NCBI GenBank assembly: GCA_947179155.2
Contig: OX359270.1
Coordinates: 10,457,222-10,521,221 of the forward strand
Direction of reading: 5' to 3'
Source: Hedera helix
Taxonomy: Eukaryota; Streptophyta; Magnoliopsida; Apiales; Araliaceae
Length of the DNA stretch: 64,000 nucleotides
The notes under the pieces were generated by a model that searched no databases, was not told the DNA's origin, and saw nothing but the letters and a program-made list of their open reading frames with translations. Position numbers and translations under genes: made by a program. Positions 36,730-50,395 of this stretch are shown in pieces (position 1 is the first letter of the stretch; each line of letters opens with the position of its first letter).

Positions 36730-39700
36730 TATTAGGGGGTGTTTAATAAAAACTGAATTAATTAGCTCTGAATGCTTAAATAATCTGAATGAGCTGAATG
36801 AAGTAAATTTATAAATACTGAATGAAAAAAGTTGTTTGATAAGTGACATGTCTAAAACATCTGAATAACATATTTTTACTATTTTATCCCTCTGAAAAAA
36901 TTTAAAATTGATGTAAATTTATTTAATATTATTTAATATAATATTTAATTTTTTTTACTTCATTCAACCGAGACTTAACCAGTCAGCCAAAAATAATTAG
37001 ACTTAGCTATTTTGCCCAAAAATCTGATCGATTCAGCCATTCAGTCATAAACAAACGCACTGAATGGCTGACCGATTCAGCCATTCAAATGCATTAAGTT
37101 CAAATCAAGCACTCCCTTAGTCTAGCCGAGGCAACCGAGCTTTTTCAAACTTTTTTCAGCTCACACTCAGGTCAAATTTTCAAGTTCGAGCTTTTTGTGC
37201 GCCCCTAACATGTATAAACCTAATTTTAATCTCACTACTAGAGATAGAGCTCGTTGGTTATTAATTTTTGTTCGTTATGATAAAAAAATTCAAATTGAAA
37301 ACATATTTTATGTGACTTTGTTTTGGTTAGATGGAGTAAAAAATTATAGTATAATTTTCTTTCTTAGGAAAACATTGGATGTAATATAATGTTAAAAAGA
37401 TATTATTAAACCATTCGTAAAATATAAAGAAAAGAATATTTGTATTGGCTAAAATTTGAAATTGTAGAAATGACATTTCTCACTTATTTTTTTATCCAAA
37501 TGATAAAATTATTCTAGGTCAAAAATCTCATTAAGTAGAGTAGTCATTCAAATAGAATAAAATTCTCTTAAATCTATATATGTATTTATACATATATCTA
37601 TTACTCTATATAAAGAGACAAAATGAGAGTAATTATTGGTTTTGTAGTTCTTTTAGTGCAGCAATAAATTTCTTTCGCAAGATGTTATGGGTCGCAATAA
37701 TTTCTTCCGGTGATAATTAATACATATAGTTATATACATGTTAGCATAAATTCAAGTTCAATTTTTCCATACGTTATGAACTCTTCCAACTTTGTCCTTA
37801 CATTAATCTAGCATAAATTAGTCTATTAAAAGTAATCCAATTATCACACATCTAATATCTTCATATTATTTCAATTATGGCACTATAATAACATATATTA
37901 ATTACAATAAACAAAAATGATTGGACAAATAATAAGTCAAACGCATGTGCTCCTCAATATAAACTGAAACATTCAAATTTCTTTCTAAAGTTTCCTATAA
38001 TTTTCAAAGTGTATCACTTGCAAATTTCCTAACAAACTAAACAAGCAATGCTTAATAGAAACAACATAGTGGAGTAACTCTAACACGCAAGTGAAACTAA
38101 TAGTATGCCAACAAATTACCACCATGAATCATAATGTAGATAGACTATACAAGTGATTTCACAAGCAATCTATCTACTTTTAGTTTGTAAGACATACATT
38201 GGGTTTTGTGAAGTGAGTCGAATGTTCGATCTTTCACGCAACATGATAATGCACAGATAAGGAAGAACGTAAGAGAAGTGAGCGCTATCAACATATGTCA
38301 CAGATAGGTTGTGTTCTAAGCTCACAGATAGTGGTTAGGTCAAAAGTATTTACCACAAAAACTAATATGTTGTGTTATAATAATTCATGGAGTTTCAAAT
38401 TCTTACTGACTTAGATACTCGACGAGGAGGGGAAGAGGATAGGGGAAGAACACTATGCCTCGACTAAATTTTATTTTCATGGTTGAGTTACCCTTTTGTA
38501 AAACTACTAAAAATTTTGATAGATAATCCCACGATCAATAAAGTCACACTTAATTTTATTTTTAGAGTTAAGTTATCCTTTTGTAATACGACTAAATTTT
38601 TTGACACATAGTCCCACAATCCATAAAGACATTAAACATTACCAATTATTAATTACTATAAAACACAAACAAGACATTTCTTTTCTCTATGAGTAAAGGG
38701 CGGTTAGGTCAAAAGCATCTAGCATGCACAAATCTGTGGCACTATTTCTATTTATAAGTTAAACTATATTATGTGTTCGTGTTAATAAATTAAATATAGA
38801 GCAATAAAAATTAAAGTAAATAATTTATGTCCACCAAATCTGTGTCTTTCTTGCGAGGGTTTAAGAGCTAGTATAATTAATAGTACAAAATGGTCTCTCA
38901 AACCTAAATTTTAGGAATAGTCTTTAAATACTAAAATTTAGGAATAGAATTCTAAAATTTACGAAAAGAAGCTATTTTTCATCTTTTATTTGATTTAATT
39001 TCATTTTAGAATATTTTCTTCAAGATTATTATTATCATATTATGTACATACTATCTCTTATTCTCACATATTTTTTAATTTAGTTAGTATTATTTAAAAT
39101 TCATATTCTACTATCATAATTATCTACTTACTACTATCTTTTATTCTCATATATATTTTTAATTTAGTTAGTGTTCTTTAAAATTCATATTCTTGATAAC
39201 AATAATAATATTTAATAATATAATAAAATGTTATCATTAAATTATATAAGTATAACTATTTTAGTTTAAATAAGATTTTAATATTACATAAATAGATGAA
39301 TTTATGAATATATAAACAAATAAATCATTAAATTTTTTGATGAATTGTAATAACCACAACTTTCATGTCACGTTGTAATTAGAATTAAGTATTAATTAGC
39401 AATGAATTTAAATTTTTGTGTTAATTAATTGTGCACTTATGTGATTGAATAATAATATTAATGTATTTGTATATTCATTTAATTATTAAAGAGAAGACAA
39501 TGAATTAATAAAGTAATTAACTAAAGAAGAGATTAAATAATAAAATTTAAAATAAACTAGTTAACCTAGTAGCCCAATTGATTTTAATAAAGCAAATCTA
39601 ATTGGATTATGAGTTTAATTAATGGATTTATTAATTAAATGACCAAGATAATTATTTTAGTAGTCCATGAATTTATTGTGATGGTTAGCCCGTGTAATGA

Positions 39701-39818
39701 ATCCATGTTATAATTAAACTAGCCTAATACTTAATTTAATTTCAAGTATCATATGTTAGTTAATGTTAGTCCAATAAAGTGAATTAATTGAGCCAAAACA
39801 AATTAAATGAATGAGTCC

Positions 39819-39855
<37 letters not shown>

Positions 39856-40455
39856 CCAATTAAGCAATTAAAGAAAAGCAAAAATCAAGAAAATAAAGGG
39901 GCATGGGGGTGCAATGCTCCAAGCATGTGTTAAGAAGACCACCCTACAAATCTCTTTCCCAATGCATGCTAGTAGGCCTATTTTAGGTGTACTTGATGTG
40001 TATACTAACACATTTTGTAAGTAAGTTATTTCACTAGTTAATTGTTCTATCACTCTCACTCTCTCTATTTTATTTCATTTCATTAGTTCTAAGTGAGAGC
40101 AAAAGCTAGAGAAAAGAGAGAGAGTTATCTAGAGAAAGCAAGAGTGTTTTTTAGTTCTTGAGAGTTTTTGAGAGAAAAACTTTGTGAGCTTGAATACTAC
40201 AACATTTTGGTTAGAACAAGGAGGGTAAATATGCATGTCATCTAGTCTCATATCATACTTTGAAAGGAAAAGAAGATGAGCATCTAGATCATCAAGGTTT
40301 AAAAGTGTTCTATCTTTATATTTTTTACTTTTCTATGGCTAAAATCTCTTTTAAATGTCTTCGTTATGATTGGTTGTAGGAGATTTATGTGTTGAGGAAA
40401 CCATGTAGAGTTTCGAAGGTATAAGAATGGAGTTTTGATGAAGTTATATGTATAC
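36730..40455. other. AT-rich host DNA with a (TA)n run; no gene recognised
   Basis: No coding signal was found on either strand. A CTGAATG/CATTCAG-rich segment at 36,740-37,110 may be another inverted-repeat element (its halves contain AATGGCTGA.CGATTCAGCCATT). A (TA)n run lies at about 39,823-39,851. From about 39,349 (TGTAATAACCAC) the composition resembles LTR DNA, possibly an older element into which the 3.9-kb LTR inserted. Confidence 0.4.
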
Positions 40456-43400
40456 TGAGACAGCCCCAAAAATCCGTCTCCAATAACCACGGATCTAGTC
40501 CTTCAAAAGTAATCTCGATCCTGAGTTTAAGTCGTTACGCGAACAACCTTCTCATAAAAACCACGATAAATTTAAATTTTTATAAATCATTTACTTAACA
40601 TTGTCTCAGAATCGCAATCTTTACATGAATCCTACAACTCAGATCATTTATATTCCACGACCTAGTGTATTACAACCAATTGTGAGCAACAAAACTCGCA
40701 TCCTAACAATAAGTCGACATGACTATTTACTCACTGCTTTTAATTACACGAGTTTACAAAACATTAACACTCGTATTAACTACAACTGCCTTTCAATACT
40801 ATTACAAGGCTTTACATCCGGGATGATACCAAATGGTAATTATTCCCACAAAATGCAACTTTAACTTTAAACAGTTCTAGTGACAACCTTTATTAATAAA
40901 ATAAACTTCGCACATCTTCTTTGCGATTATCGGGATCTTCGAACTCTTCGCCCTTCGCTGAAAATGTTTATAATAGCAAGAATGAGCACGACGGCTCAAC
41001 AAGTCTAACAGCTAACACATAACACGTAGGTTACATTTAATTCATGCTTTATGCTCCATGCTTTGCATTTATATAGGCATCATGCTTATCATGCTTTGCA
41101 TTTAAATCATGCTTACCATTCATGTCAATATATCTAGGTTATATAACTCATATAACACATTTCAAATCATAGCATAAATTATATATCAGCTATTAACAAC
41201 ATATGACTGTACACAAACATATTTACAATCAGTTAGCACATAACACGAGTGCACATTTAATAGTTTATGCATATAACACATAACACTGAAAAACTTGCAG
41301 GGATAACAAATATCACTGAAAGACTTGCCTGGATTGCAATACCAGTTTACGCTAACCTTTCGCGTTCCTTGCACCACCTATACAACATGAGAGATCAACG
41401 GTGCATTATATTAGTCAAAGTTTGACTCAATATTTAATCATATTCTTAGGATGTCTACTTCCTTTTATCGTCCCATTTACTCACTAGGGTTGATTCATTA
41501 GTTTACTCCATTGTGGATTCATCACGATGTTTCACATAAACACCGTAAACCTTCTATACTTAACTTTGTATATCCGACATTCCTTAATGCCATAGCATTA
41601 TCATTTGGTCCTCATAATTATTTAGGTCAATTTAGACTCTGTTAAAGAGCTCAAATTGAAAAAGTTAAAGAATAAAAGTTATATGTCTATCTCTTAGATT
41701 TTCAAAACATCTTTAATCATATTAATCTGAATCCGTATACAAAAGTTATACTCATTTTACTATAAGAGGTCAAAACAGTCCCAAAAATGGTCAATTTCGA
41801 CCTTGATACAAACATCAAATCGAAATTCGTAAAGAATGAAAGTTGTAGGTCTATCTATTAGCTTTCCAAAACATCTTGAATCACCTCAATCCGAGTTCGT
41901 ATGAGAAAGTTATGCTCATATTACTAACTGACGCTGAAGCTGTCCAGACTCTACGATTTTCACTTTCACTCTACGTTTTTCACTTTTCACTCTACGATTT
42001 TCACTCTACGTTTTGCACTTTTCACTCTACGATTTTCACTCTACGTTTTGCACTTTTCACTCTACGATTTGCACTTTTCACTCTACGATTTTTCACTCTA
42101 CGTTTTGCACTTTTCACTCTTCGTTTGCACTTTACTACCAGAGCGCTCTACTACCAGCACTCTACTACCAGAGCACTCTACTACCAGCAGCACTCTACTA
42201 TCAGTTCACTCTACTACCAGCAGTACTCTACTACCAGTTCACTCTGCTACCAGCAGCATTCTACTATCAGTTCACTCTACTACCAGCAGTACTCTACTAT
42301 CAGTTCACTCTATTACCAGTAGCACTCTACTACCAGTTCACTCTACTACCAGCATCACTCTACTACCAGCAGTACTCTACGATTTTTCACTGCAACTAAG
42401 GAAAATTCTCAGATTTACAATAACTTCATACAACATACCAGAACTCATTTTAACCTTTCTGGTTTATTCTTTAGACTAACAAAACGTCTAACATATTACT
42501 TAAAGAGGTTCTAATCTTGAAAACAAATCCTTGGACAGAAGGTTTAACCACCTTAGTTTTCTTAGACATTTAGTCAAACACTCGGTGAGCATATGAGAAT
42601 ATCTTCATAAACTGATTATTTACAGTAAACAAATACTCTTCCACACCTACTCTAACCTTGTATCGCCTGAACCCTTCATGGTCCTTAACACAGATTTCTC
42701 CCAACAGAGAACAACATCTAAACCAATTAATAAGCCAATACACTAGTCCATTCTACAGTTTTATGAACATGAATATTGAGTACAGACCAACTGTGGTTCA
42801 GACTCATAATGTTGACTGTGTAAAATAACCGAAACCACTATTCTAGTTCTAATTCAATCATTAACTAGTTTCAACAACATTTGACTACCGAGTTCACATT
42901 ACTCTCATTTAAACACCTCATATGCAACTCTAGCATATTCTGTTTCCTTAATCCAAATTAAGATAAAACTAGTTAAATCAAAATAACCGGATAATACCTT
43001 CAATCTTTGACAGATGATTTACATTCAGATTCTGCCTTCTCCGAATAGCATGAACTCCTCTGAAGTTTGCATTTACTTCTCAAGCTCAATATCTTTCTTA
43101 GCCTAAATGAACGAGAAGGGGAAATGAGGGAATGATTGAGGTTATACAACACTCTCTCAGCCTTAGACAACTCTGAGGAGTTGGACCCTATAGCCTCCCC
43201 TATGCCTGACTTGTTCCTTCTTTTCTCAGCACTGATTCCTTGAGCTTTGCACAAACTGCGCGTGCTCTGCTTTTTCTGAGGTTTTGTCCCTAAATGAGTG
43301 ACACTCTTACTTTTCCACCGGGTTATGTTATTACTCTTGGGCTGGGCTACTATTTGTTTTGTTAATTAAACAATTGGTGGTCCAAGCGTTACTTATATTG

Positions 43401-44374
43401 CAACTAAGCTTTGGGTTGCCCAAATTGAATTCCTAGTGGAAATATAAAATATTAATACCCCACTATCAATAACTTTCCAAATGGAAATAAATATAACATT
43501 ATTAATATTTACGAAATCTCATTAACTAATAACCATATTAATTAATTTGCACATCCAGCTTAACTTGCTAGCTATTTAATTAAATATCACATAGCTCATT
43601 TACCCTATCAAACTTTGATACTATACAACCTAGGTTGATCCATTAATTTAATTAACCCATTAATTGAACCTTCCTTAAATTCCTTTAATTACTTCAACAC
43701 ATAATTAAATAAATCAAGCCATCATATAATGATTTAATTTAATCCTCTTGAAATTTACAATTACATCCAATAATTCCATTTCTCTATATTAAAATATTTC
43801 GGGTCGCTACATTCTTCCCCTCTTATAATAATTTCGTCCCCGAAATTTTAATATAAGGTAACTCAAAAATATGAGGGTAATTCTTCCTCATCATGTTTTC
43901 TGCACCTATATACTATATAGATACTTAACTTAGTGTATACCTTATCATATACCCCTTCAACCAATTCTAGGTTTTAAACTCCCAATAATTATTTTCCTCA
44001 GACTAAGTTTTTTTTTAACTTAATCTTTACAAATGATTTCATCCTTGGAATTAGCACTACATCCTTACAACATTTGCCCCGCCGATCAATCTTATCGATT
44101 ATATTAACATAGGCATTGTTTTACTTATTGTTTTATAAACACTGTCCTAGTCCCTCCGTGACTGGACTATAATTCCTTTCTAGTGATCGTTTACCACTTT
44201 ACTAGGGTTAGTTTCATATCTAAACCTCAAATTTCCCGCTCGAATTCTCGAAAGCTTAAAATTTCCTCAAATCTACTATCCACTACATCTTCATCCAAGG
44301 ATTAGCGTAGCCTTAAATCACATCAATCTCCTAAGACCATACTAATCAGTCTTATGAATTTTCGGGTCATTACA
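40456..44374 (-). mobile_element. Large solo LTR, 3.9 kb, probably Ty3/gypsy (Tekay-like)
   Basis: On the plus strand the unit starts TGAGACAGCCCCAAAAATCC and ends GGGTCATTACA, flanked by TATAC on both sides (40,451-40,455 and 44,375-44,379). Read on the minus strand it begins TGTAATGACCCGAAAATT, a start common in large plant chromovirus LTRs. A related phrase GGGTCGCTACA occurs internally at about 43,802-43,812, so a nested or duplicated LTR end is possible. No gag or pol sequence was found. It carries the minisatellite at 41,950-42,385. Confidence 0.7.
41950..42385. repeat. Minisatellite with two related arrays
   Basis: The first array repeats ACTTTTCACTCTACG(A/T)TTT-type units of about 17-20 bp. 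It passes into a second array of CACTCTACTACCAG(CAG/TT) units, about 16-17 bp each. The two share CACTCTAC. Long frames in all three plus-strand phases are by-products of the repeat. Confidence 0.9.
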
Positions 44375-44379
44375 TATAC

Positions 44380-47300
44380 TATGTGTATATGTTCATGTAT
44401 ATGTTTGAAAAGTGTTTTTAATGGTCAAAATATATTTTGATGGTCAAAATCCATTTTTCAAAACTCTCTAATCTTAGATCCATGATAGATTTGTAGATCT
44501 AAGGTTGCATGGGTGTAACATGAGTTTTTATATGCATTAGTGTCGAAAAAGTTGATCAAATGCATGAAACCAACATTACTGAAAAACACTAAACGAAACA
44601 GTCCAATTCCCGGAGTTATTGTTCACATTTCATAGCTTATGTTCGAGATCTGTAAATTTTGGATGGTAGGACTATGAGATGCAAAATGTTTCCAAGTGGA
44701 ATGACTGAAAAATATTAAACGAGCTGTCCGTAGTGATTTTTCTTGTAAAACAATTCCTGTCAGAAGTTTTCAGAAAAACTACTGTCCTTATTTTAAAAGG
44801 GGTTGTTTTGGCCACTTATCTTATGTCAAAAATTCTGGTCATTTTATTACTGATAATATATGGTATAAATCAGCCACTTTCCAAAAATGAACTTATTTCG
44901 ACGTCGAATGAGTGAGATATGGCCCAATAAACATTTTACGATTTTAAAAAGAATGTGTTATAACTTTAGTTGTATAGCTCAAACAATTATGAAATTTTTT
45001 GTGGAAGCAGTACGTGTTGAGATGTAGTTGTTTTGTAAATTTCATTTCATTCTGATGTACGGATATTATTTGATAAATGTTGCTATTTTGGACAGAAATG
45101 ACCTATTTAAAAATAGGAAATGAACTTGAAAAATTATGGCAAATTATTTTACGTGTAAAATATATTATACTAAATATATCCAGAAGATATAAAAATTAAT
45201 AAATACAATTGGGTTAAGAATGATTAAAAAAATTAATGTAAATTAAGTTACAAAATGATGCAATATAATTTTATATATTAATATGTGTTAAAATAAGTTA
45301 ATAAAACTAATCAAGGGTAATCTAGTCATTTATATATATGTTTTATAATAATGGCATGATTTGGTTATTAAATGAATTAAAATATAAGAATTTAAAACAA
45401 TTAAATTAAATTGTTTAATAGTGTTTGGGTAATAGTTGAATAAATGTTTATTATTTAATAATATAATAATAAATTGATTCAAAATCAATTTAAATAATTT
45501 TGAAGTAATGTAACACTTAATCATTATGAATGACATTAAAATGATTTAATCATTTGTGAAAAATTAAATATTATTAAATATTATGAAATTAATAAATTAT
45601 TATTAAATGATTAATAATATTAAAAAATTAATAAAATATTATTAAATAATAAATAAAATTAAAAAATAAATAAAATATTATTAAAAAATTAATAATATTA
45701 TAAACTTAATAAAATATTATTAAAGGATTAATAATATTAGAAACTTAATAAAATATTATTAAATAATTAATAATATTAGAAAAATAAGTAAAATATTATT
45801 AAATGATTAATAATATTAGAAACTTAATAAAATATTATTAAATGATTAATAATATTAGCAACTTAATAAAATATTATTAAATAATTAATAATATTAGACA
45901 AGAGTTTAAAGGATTTTAAATGCTTAATATTTTTATTAAGTGATTAAAATATTATCAAAAGATGATAATATATCTAAGTGTTCATGTTTGATTATGTAAT
46001 TAAATGTTAGTAATTAAGACGATTTAAAGTTATTAATATAAGTGAATATGTGTTACTAATTGGGAGGCCCTTATCAATGTTAGGACGTTTCCGAAGGAAG
46101 TAAATAAATTTACTTTAAGCAGTAATTTGCGGACAAGATAAGTTTTCTTTACCCAGTCTTGTATTTATTTTTCAAGCATACTGTGTGTTTTAATTATTGA
46201 AAATTAATCCATATTAATATTACTAGTCGCACTTGGGTGCACTTAAAGAATTGTTTCATTATTTATTTGTGAAACACTAGAGTTATGTTATTCATGAACT
46301 GTTTAAGAAGTAGTCTATGCTAATTGTTTCAGCTAGACATTACATGATTAAATTCAATAAATTGAATATTGTTAAAACTTATCCAAACCAATTGTTGGTA
46401 CAGACTCTTATAGTAAGACTGAGAAAGAACAACCCTGTCAGGGGATTAATATCGTAAAATCAAACCTGCGCAAGATGTCTAAGTGTTATGCATATACATA
46501 TGGGTTGAAGAGGCTGAGCCCCTCAAATACCAAAATACTGAAAGGGTCAGATGAAATTCTGATTTGCCTTCGCTAGTTCTTGGTCCTTAGCGAACCCTCA
46601 GCAGTAAAGATTCAGTTATTCCTTTTAAATTGGAACTTGATTCTCTTTCCTTCACATGTGTTATATCTTGACGAAAACCTTAAAAATTATCTCTTTAATG
46701 TCATGTTCTACAAAAAGTCACAGTATGTCTAATTTGTTCGCTTTAGGAATGTCATTACTTGATTTAGAAGCAAAAACATCAGGATAGTTGTCTTTCACTA
46801 AGAAAAAAGAAGCTTAAGCACTATGAGTAGGTAAGTGAGGACTTTCACTTGGTGCCTAATAATCAGAGACTCAAAGATTTCCCTTTTGAAGAACAAAACA
46901 CACTTTACGACTCAGAAACCAATTGTAAATACTGGGTTTAGTTTGTTAATGACAAATACTTAAAACCAATTGTACATATATATTATAATGTGTGTATATA
47001 AATATGAATAAAATATTGTAATTTTATATACTCAAAAATTTATTTGTGTATATTATATTGTGTGTGTGTGTGTATATAATTAATTATTTTCATTTGAAAT
47101 TTGTTTCCTATTGTTAAAATAAATAAATTTTCATTTGAAAATTATTTTCAATTGAGTAATTATTCGAGTAAGCCTTGAATGAGCCCCTTGAAAGCTTGAT
47201 GCAAATAAACAAATTGTTGTTTTACTTCTCCGAGCTATATATCCCCGTCTAATTTTGGTCATTGAATAATTGAAATTTTGACGAATAACTAAAAGATTTC

Positions 47301-48062
47301 CTTTCTTTTAGTTAATCTTTTTCCCTTTCTTAATCTATGTCTATTAATAACAAAGCTTATTTTTCCCACGTCTAAAAACTAAAAATTCCAATGACTTTGG
47401 CTACTAACCTTCCCAATCACTACTTTTCTTTTTTCTAGACATTTCACTTCAAAATAAGACATTATATTCTACTAGGTATCAAAATATAGTAACTAAAAAT
47501 AAAATATAAATGGATAAAGAATTTACATAATTTCTATGGTCACTTCTTAAACAGTGATCTGTTATTTGTACTCTAGAGTCTTTAGTTCATTTAATCAATT
47601 ATTGGTAACTTGTATAGTTCACATTCTTTGACTCTACCCATGAATTATTCCGTTGCTCACACTAAATTGTTTAGCATTTTTGGATTTGCATCAAAGACAT
47701 TCACCTAAATTATTATAGTGAAATTTAAATTGAACTTTGATGGTTAAATAAATATTCTAAATTCATATAACATACTTGTATATTCCCCCAATTTTGAAAT
47801 ATAAAGATCAAAATTAACTTTTAAAAATCCACACATGATAGTTTTAAAATTTAAAATTGTAATAATTCATTTACTTTTTCAAAACAATAACTATTGTAAT
47901 TAGTTTTACTTTTTTTTTTGTTTACGATTTTGATAATTTGATTAAATAAGAGTAAAATATTTTGTATCAATTTTGAATTTAAAAATATCTAAAATTGACT
48001 TCAAAAAGTCAGTATTGATTGTATATTTTGGTATGGATGGAGTTTTTTTAAGTTGCTATTTT
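44380..48062. other. AT-rich repeat DNA; no gene recognised
   Basis: This is probably old LTR-derived DNA around the 3.9-kb solo LTR. It contains a tandem AT-rich array (next entry) and a short TG/TA microsatellite near 47,050-47,075. No domain was recognised in any frame. Confidence 0.45.
45560..45897. repeat. AT-rich tandem array, period about 39 bp
   Basis: Units contain TTAATAATATTAGAAACTTA followed by ATAAAATATTATTAAATGA, repeated about eight times with small changes. No function was seen. Confidence 0.8.
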
Positions 48063-48700
48063 TATTTTATTTTTTTAGGAAAACGGGTGAAATTTCATTA
48101 AAAGGATAATCGAATTACATAATATGATAGAGGTAAGGGGAGCCTCTCCTACCAAACAATGAATTCAAGAACAAACAACTAGAGAAAACGTTAGGAAATT
48201 CACAAGACAAAAATCCGATGCAAATTCTTTATCAAATAAATGACCAAAGCCCTGAGGAATAAATTAGACCCCTTTGTGAAAAGTTATACTGCTACAAGGG
48301 GGCTAAATTGAAATCCCTTGAGAAATACATAGTAGAGAGGAACTAGCTAGTCATATAGCACATCAAAATACCAACCAATCAAGACGAAAGGTTTATCTTG
48401 AAGGAAAACAACAGGATGATGAAAACTTCCATGCCATTAGTCCGGATCAAAAGCCATAAATTTACAATGAGTACCATAATGGGCATGAAGGAGGTTTGAG
48501 TTACAAATATGGTATAGTTAAGGGGGACCTCCTCGAGCCATGAGTGAAAACCGGTAAAAGATAGTTCAAATTTGGCAAAAGAGTAAGCCAAGAAGTTGTC
48601 ATCGTGATAAACATGGGAGAATGAGAAATCCTAAAATTGGCGACAAAGGGAAAGACAAGCAATGATTATATGTCCCACACTAAATAGATCATCCTCTCCT
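48063..48700 (-). mobile_element. LINE 3' fragment with RNase H remnant
   Basis: Read on the minus strand, the fragment codes for ACLSLCRQF, then FSHVYHDDNFLAYSFAKFEL and FTGFHSWLEEVP. This corresponds to the last part of the plant L1 RNase H domain (HVYR..N..AH.LAKF...WLEDVP). It ends in a poly(A) tail, seen as a T run at about 48,063-48,080 on the plus strand. It is 5'-truncated, as is common for LINE insertions. Confidence 0.75.
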
Positions 48701-50395
48701 GGTGTGCTATCGCAGGCACCCAAAAATAAAATCTTACTTTGGAAAAATAAATATGTAGTAGTGCAAGTAAGAGTCGATCCCACATAGAATGATTAATTTA
48801 ATTTTATGTTTTGTAAACCAAAATTGGGGGGGGGGGGGGGGTTTACTCAAAGAAATAATTTAAATAAAATTTACTAAAATAAATATACAAGAAATAAATA
48901 AGAAGAAAAAGTCTTGGTTTAAGTTAATATCCACCATCAAGAATTTACAACTGATCACTGATGCAAAAATAAATCAATTAATATTTTGAAGATTCACCGT
49001 AGAAAGAACTACTCGCAGGTGGAATAATTTTTCTCCTCCCTCCTTAATTTTAGATAAGTAGAACCACGTGGTCTAAATACCCTTACTACTAAACAACCTC
49101 CGACACGTGCTAAAGATTTAATTTAATAGCAGCTTTAAGAATTAGAGAGATCGTTGAACTAAACAACACAAACCATGTGTTTGCATTTAATTTAGATGAA
49201 TATTCTTCCTAAGATAAAATAATCTTTTGATCTGCAAAACAATTATTAAACTTAGTTGCTTCACAAATAGCAGTAGATTAATATGAATAATAAACTAGTA
49301 GCGCTCCTAGCAATTAAACAAATTAATTATAAAATTAAGCATAGAAGAATATTCAATAATCAAAATATAAATTGAACACTTAAAATAAATTAGATCTCAC
49401 AGCGTATAAATCTTGATGGCTTCAATCACTTAAACCAAGAAAAATAATTTAGCTACTCATAATTGTAGAGAACACTAAAGAATAAAAGTGAGAATTTTTA
49501 TTCTAATGAGAGTTGTATTTTACATTGTGTGTCAAACCCTCTAATTTATAGGCTCCAAAATCCTCCTAACCCTAGTAGGAAGTACACTTTTCAAACCCTA
49601 ATAGGATTTAAAATACAAATAAAAATAAAAGAAAAAGAAAAATAATTATTATCCTAACCCTAGTTGGAATTAAAATCCAATTTGGAATCAAAAAGTAGCA
49701 AAAATCCGAAATAATTTCGTTTCCCAGCATTTCTGCGCAACCAAACACGTCCTTAACGCCTGCTTTGACCGATTAACGCGAAACCGCGTCCGCTGACGTC
49801 ATCTTCCCCTCCCGCGCATTGCGTGGACGCTTGTCAATACGACGTCGTTTCTAGTATGCCTGCATCCGCGCATTGCGCGGCCGCTGCTCTCCGTCTCTAC
49901 GCACTCAAAACGGCATCGTCTCTTCCTTGTGAAATACCTGCGCATTGCGCGAAGCTCAGTTTTCCTTTAATTACGAAAATGCCACCGGTCTTTTACGGAA
50001 TTTACACTTTTGCCCTCCAGTTTTGCTGAAATTACCACAATGCCATTAGACTTTTGCAGAATTTACAGATTTGCCCCCAAAGCTTATTTTCCTACAAAAT
50101 AAAATAATTAAAAATAAATAAAAAATAATATAAAAATACTAAAAATCCTAAAAACACATAATAATAAATAAAACTCCTAAAATACTAAAAATAAATAAAA
50201 ACACATAAATAAAAAGAAATATAAAAATACTATAAAATTACCTAAATTAACATAAATTAACTAAAATCCTATAAAACCTATTAAAACCAAAATAAGCTAA
50301 ATAATTAAATATTTAAGCATGCAATAAATATAAAAATTAAGTATTAGGGAATAAAAATATCATATAATTTAACTCTATTATCTCCTAACTGAAGT
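48701..50395. other. Repeat-like DNA with G run and GCGCATTGCG cluster
   Basis: A 16-base G run lies at 48,826-48,841. At 49,806, 49,866 and 49,931 the near-palindrome GCGCATTGCG(C/T) recurs within a locally GC-rich patch of otherwise AT-rich DNA. A plus frame at 49,823-50,029 spans this patch but has no recognisable feature. The left end (TCGCAGGCACCCAAAAATA, then GTGCAAGTAAGAGTCGATCC) resembles the end of a repetitive element, whose class I cannot name. Confidence 0.4.

Noticed and set aside
41876..42479. Three overlapping open frames of 128-148 codons with serine/tyrosine/threonine repeats
   Set aside because: They are translations of the minisatellite in different phases; the unit length and missing stops explain them.
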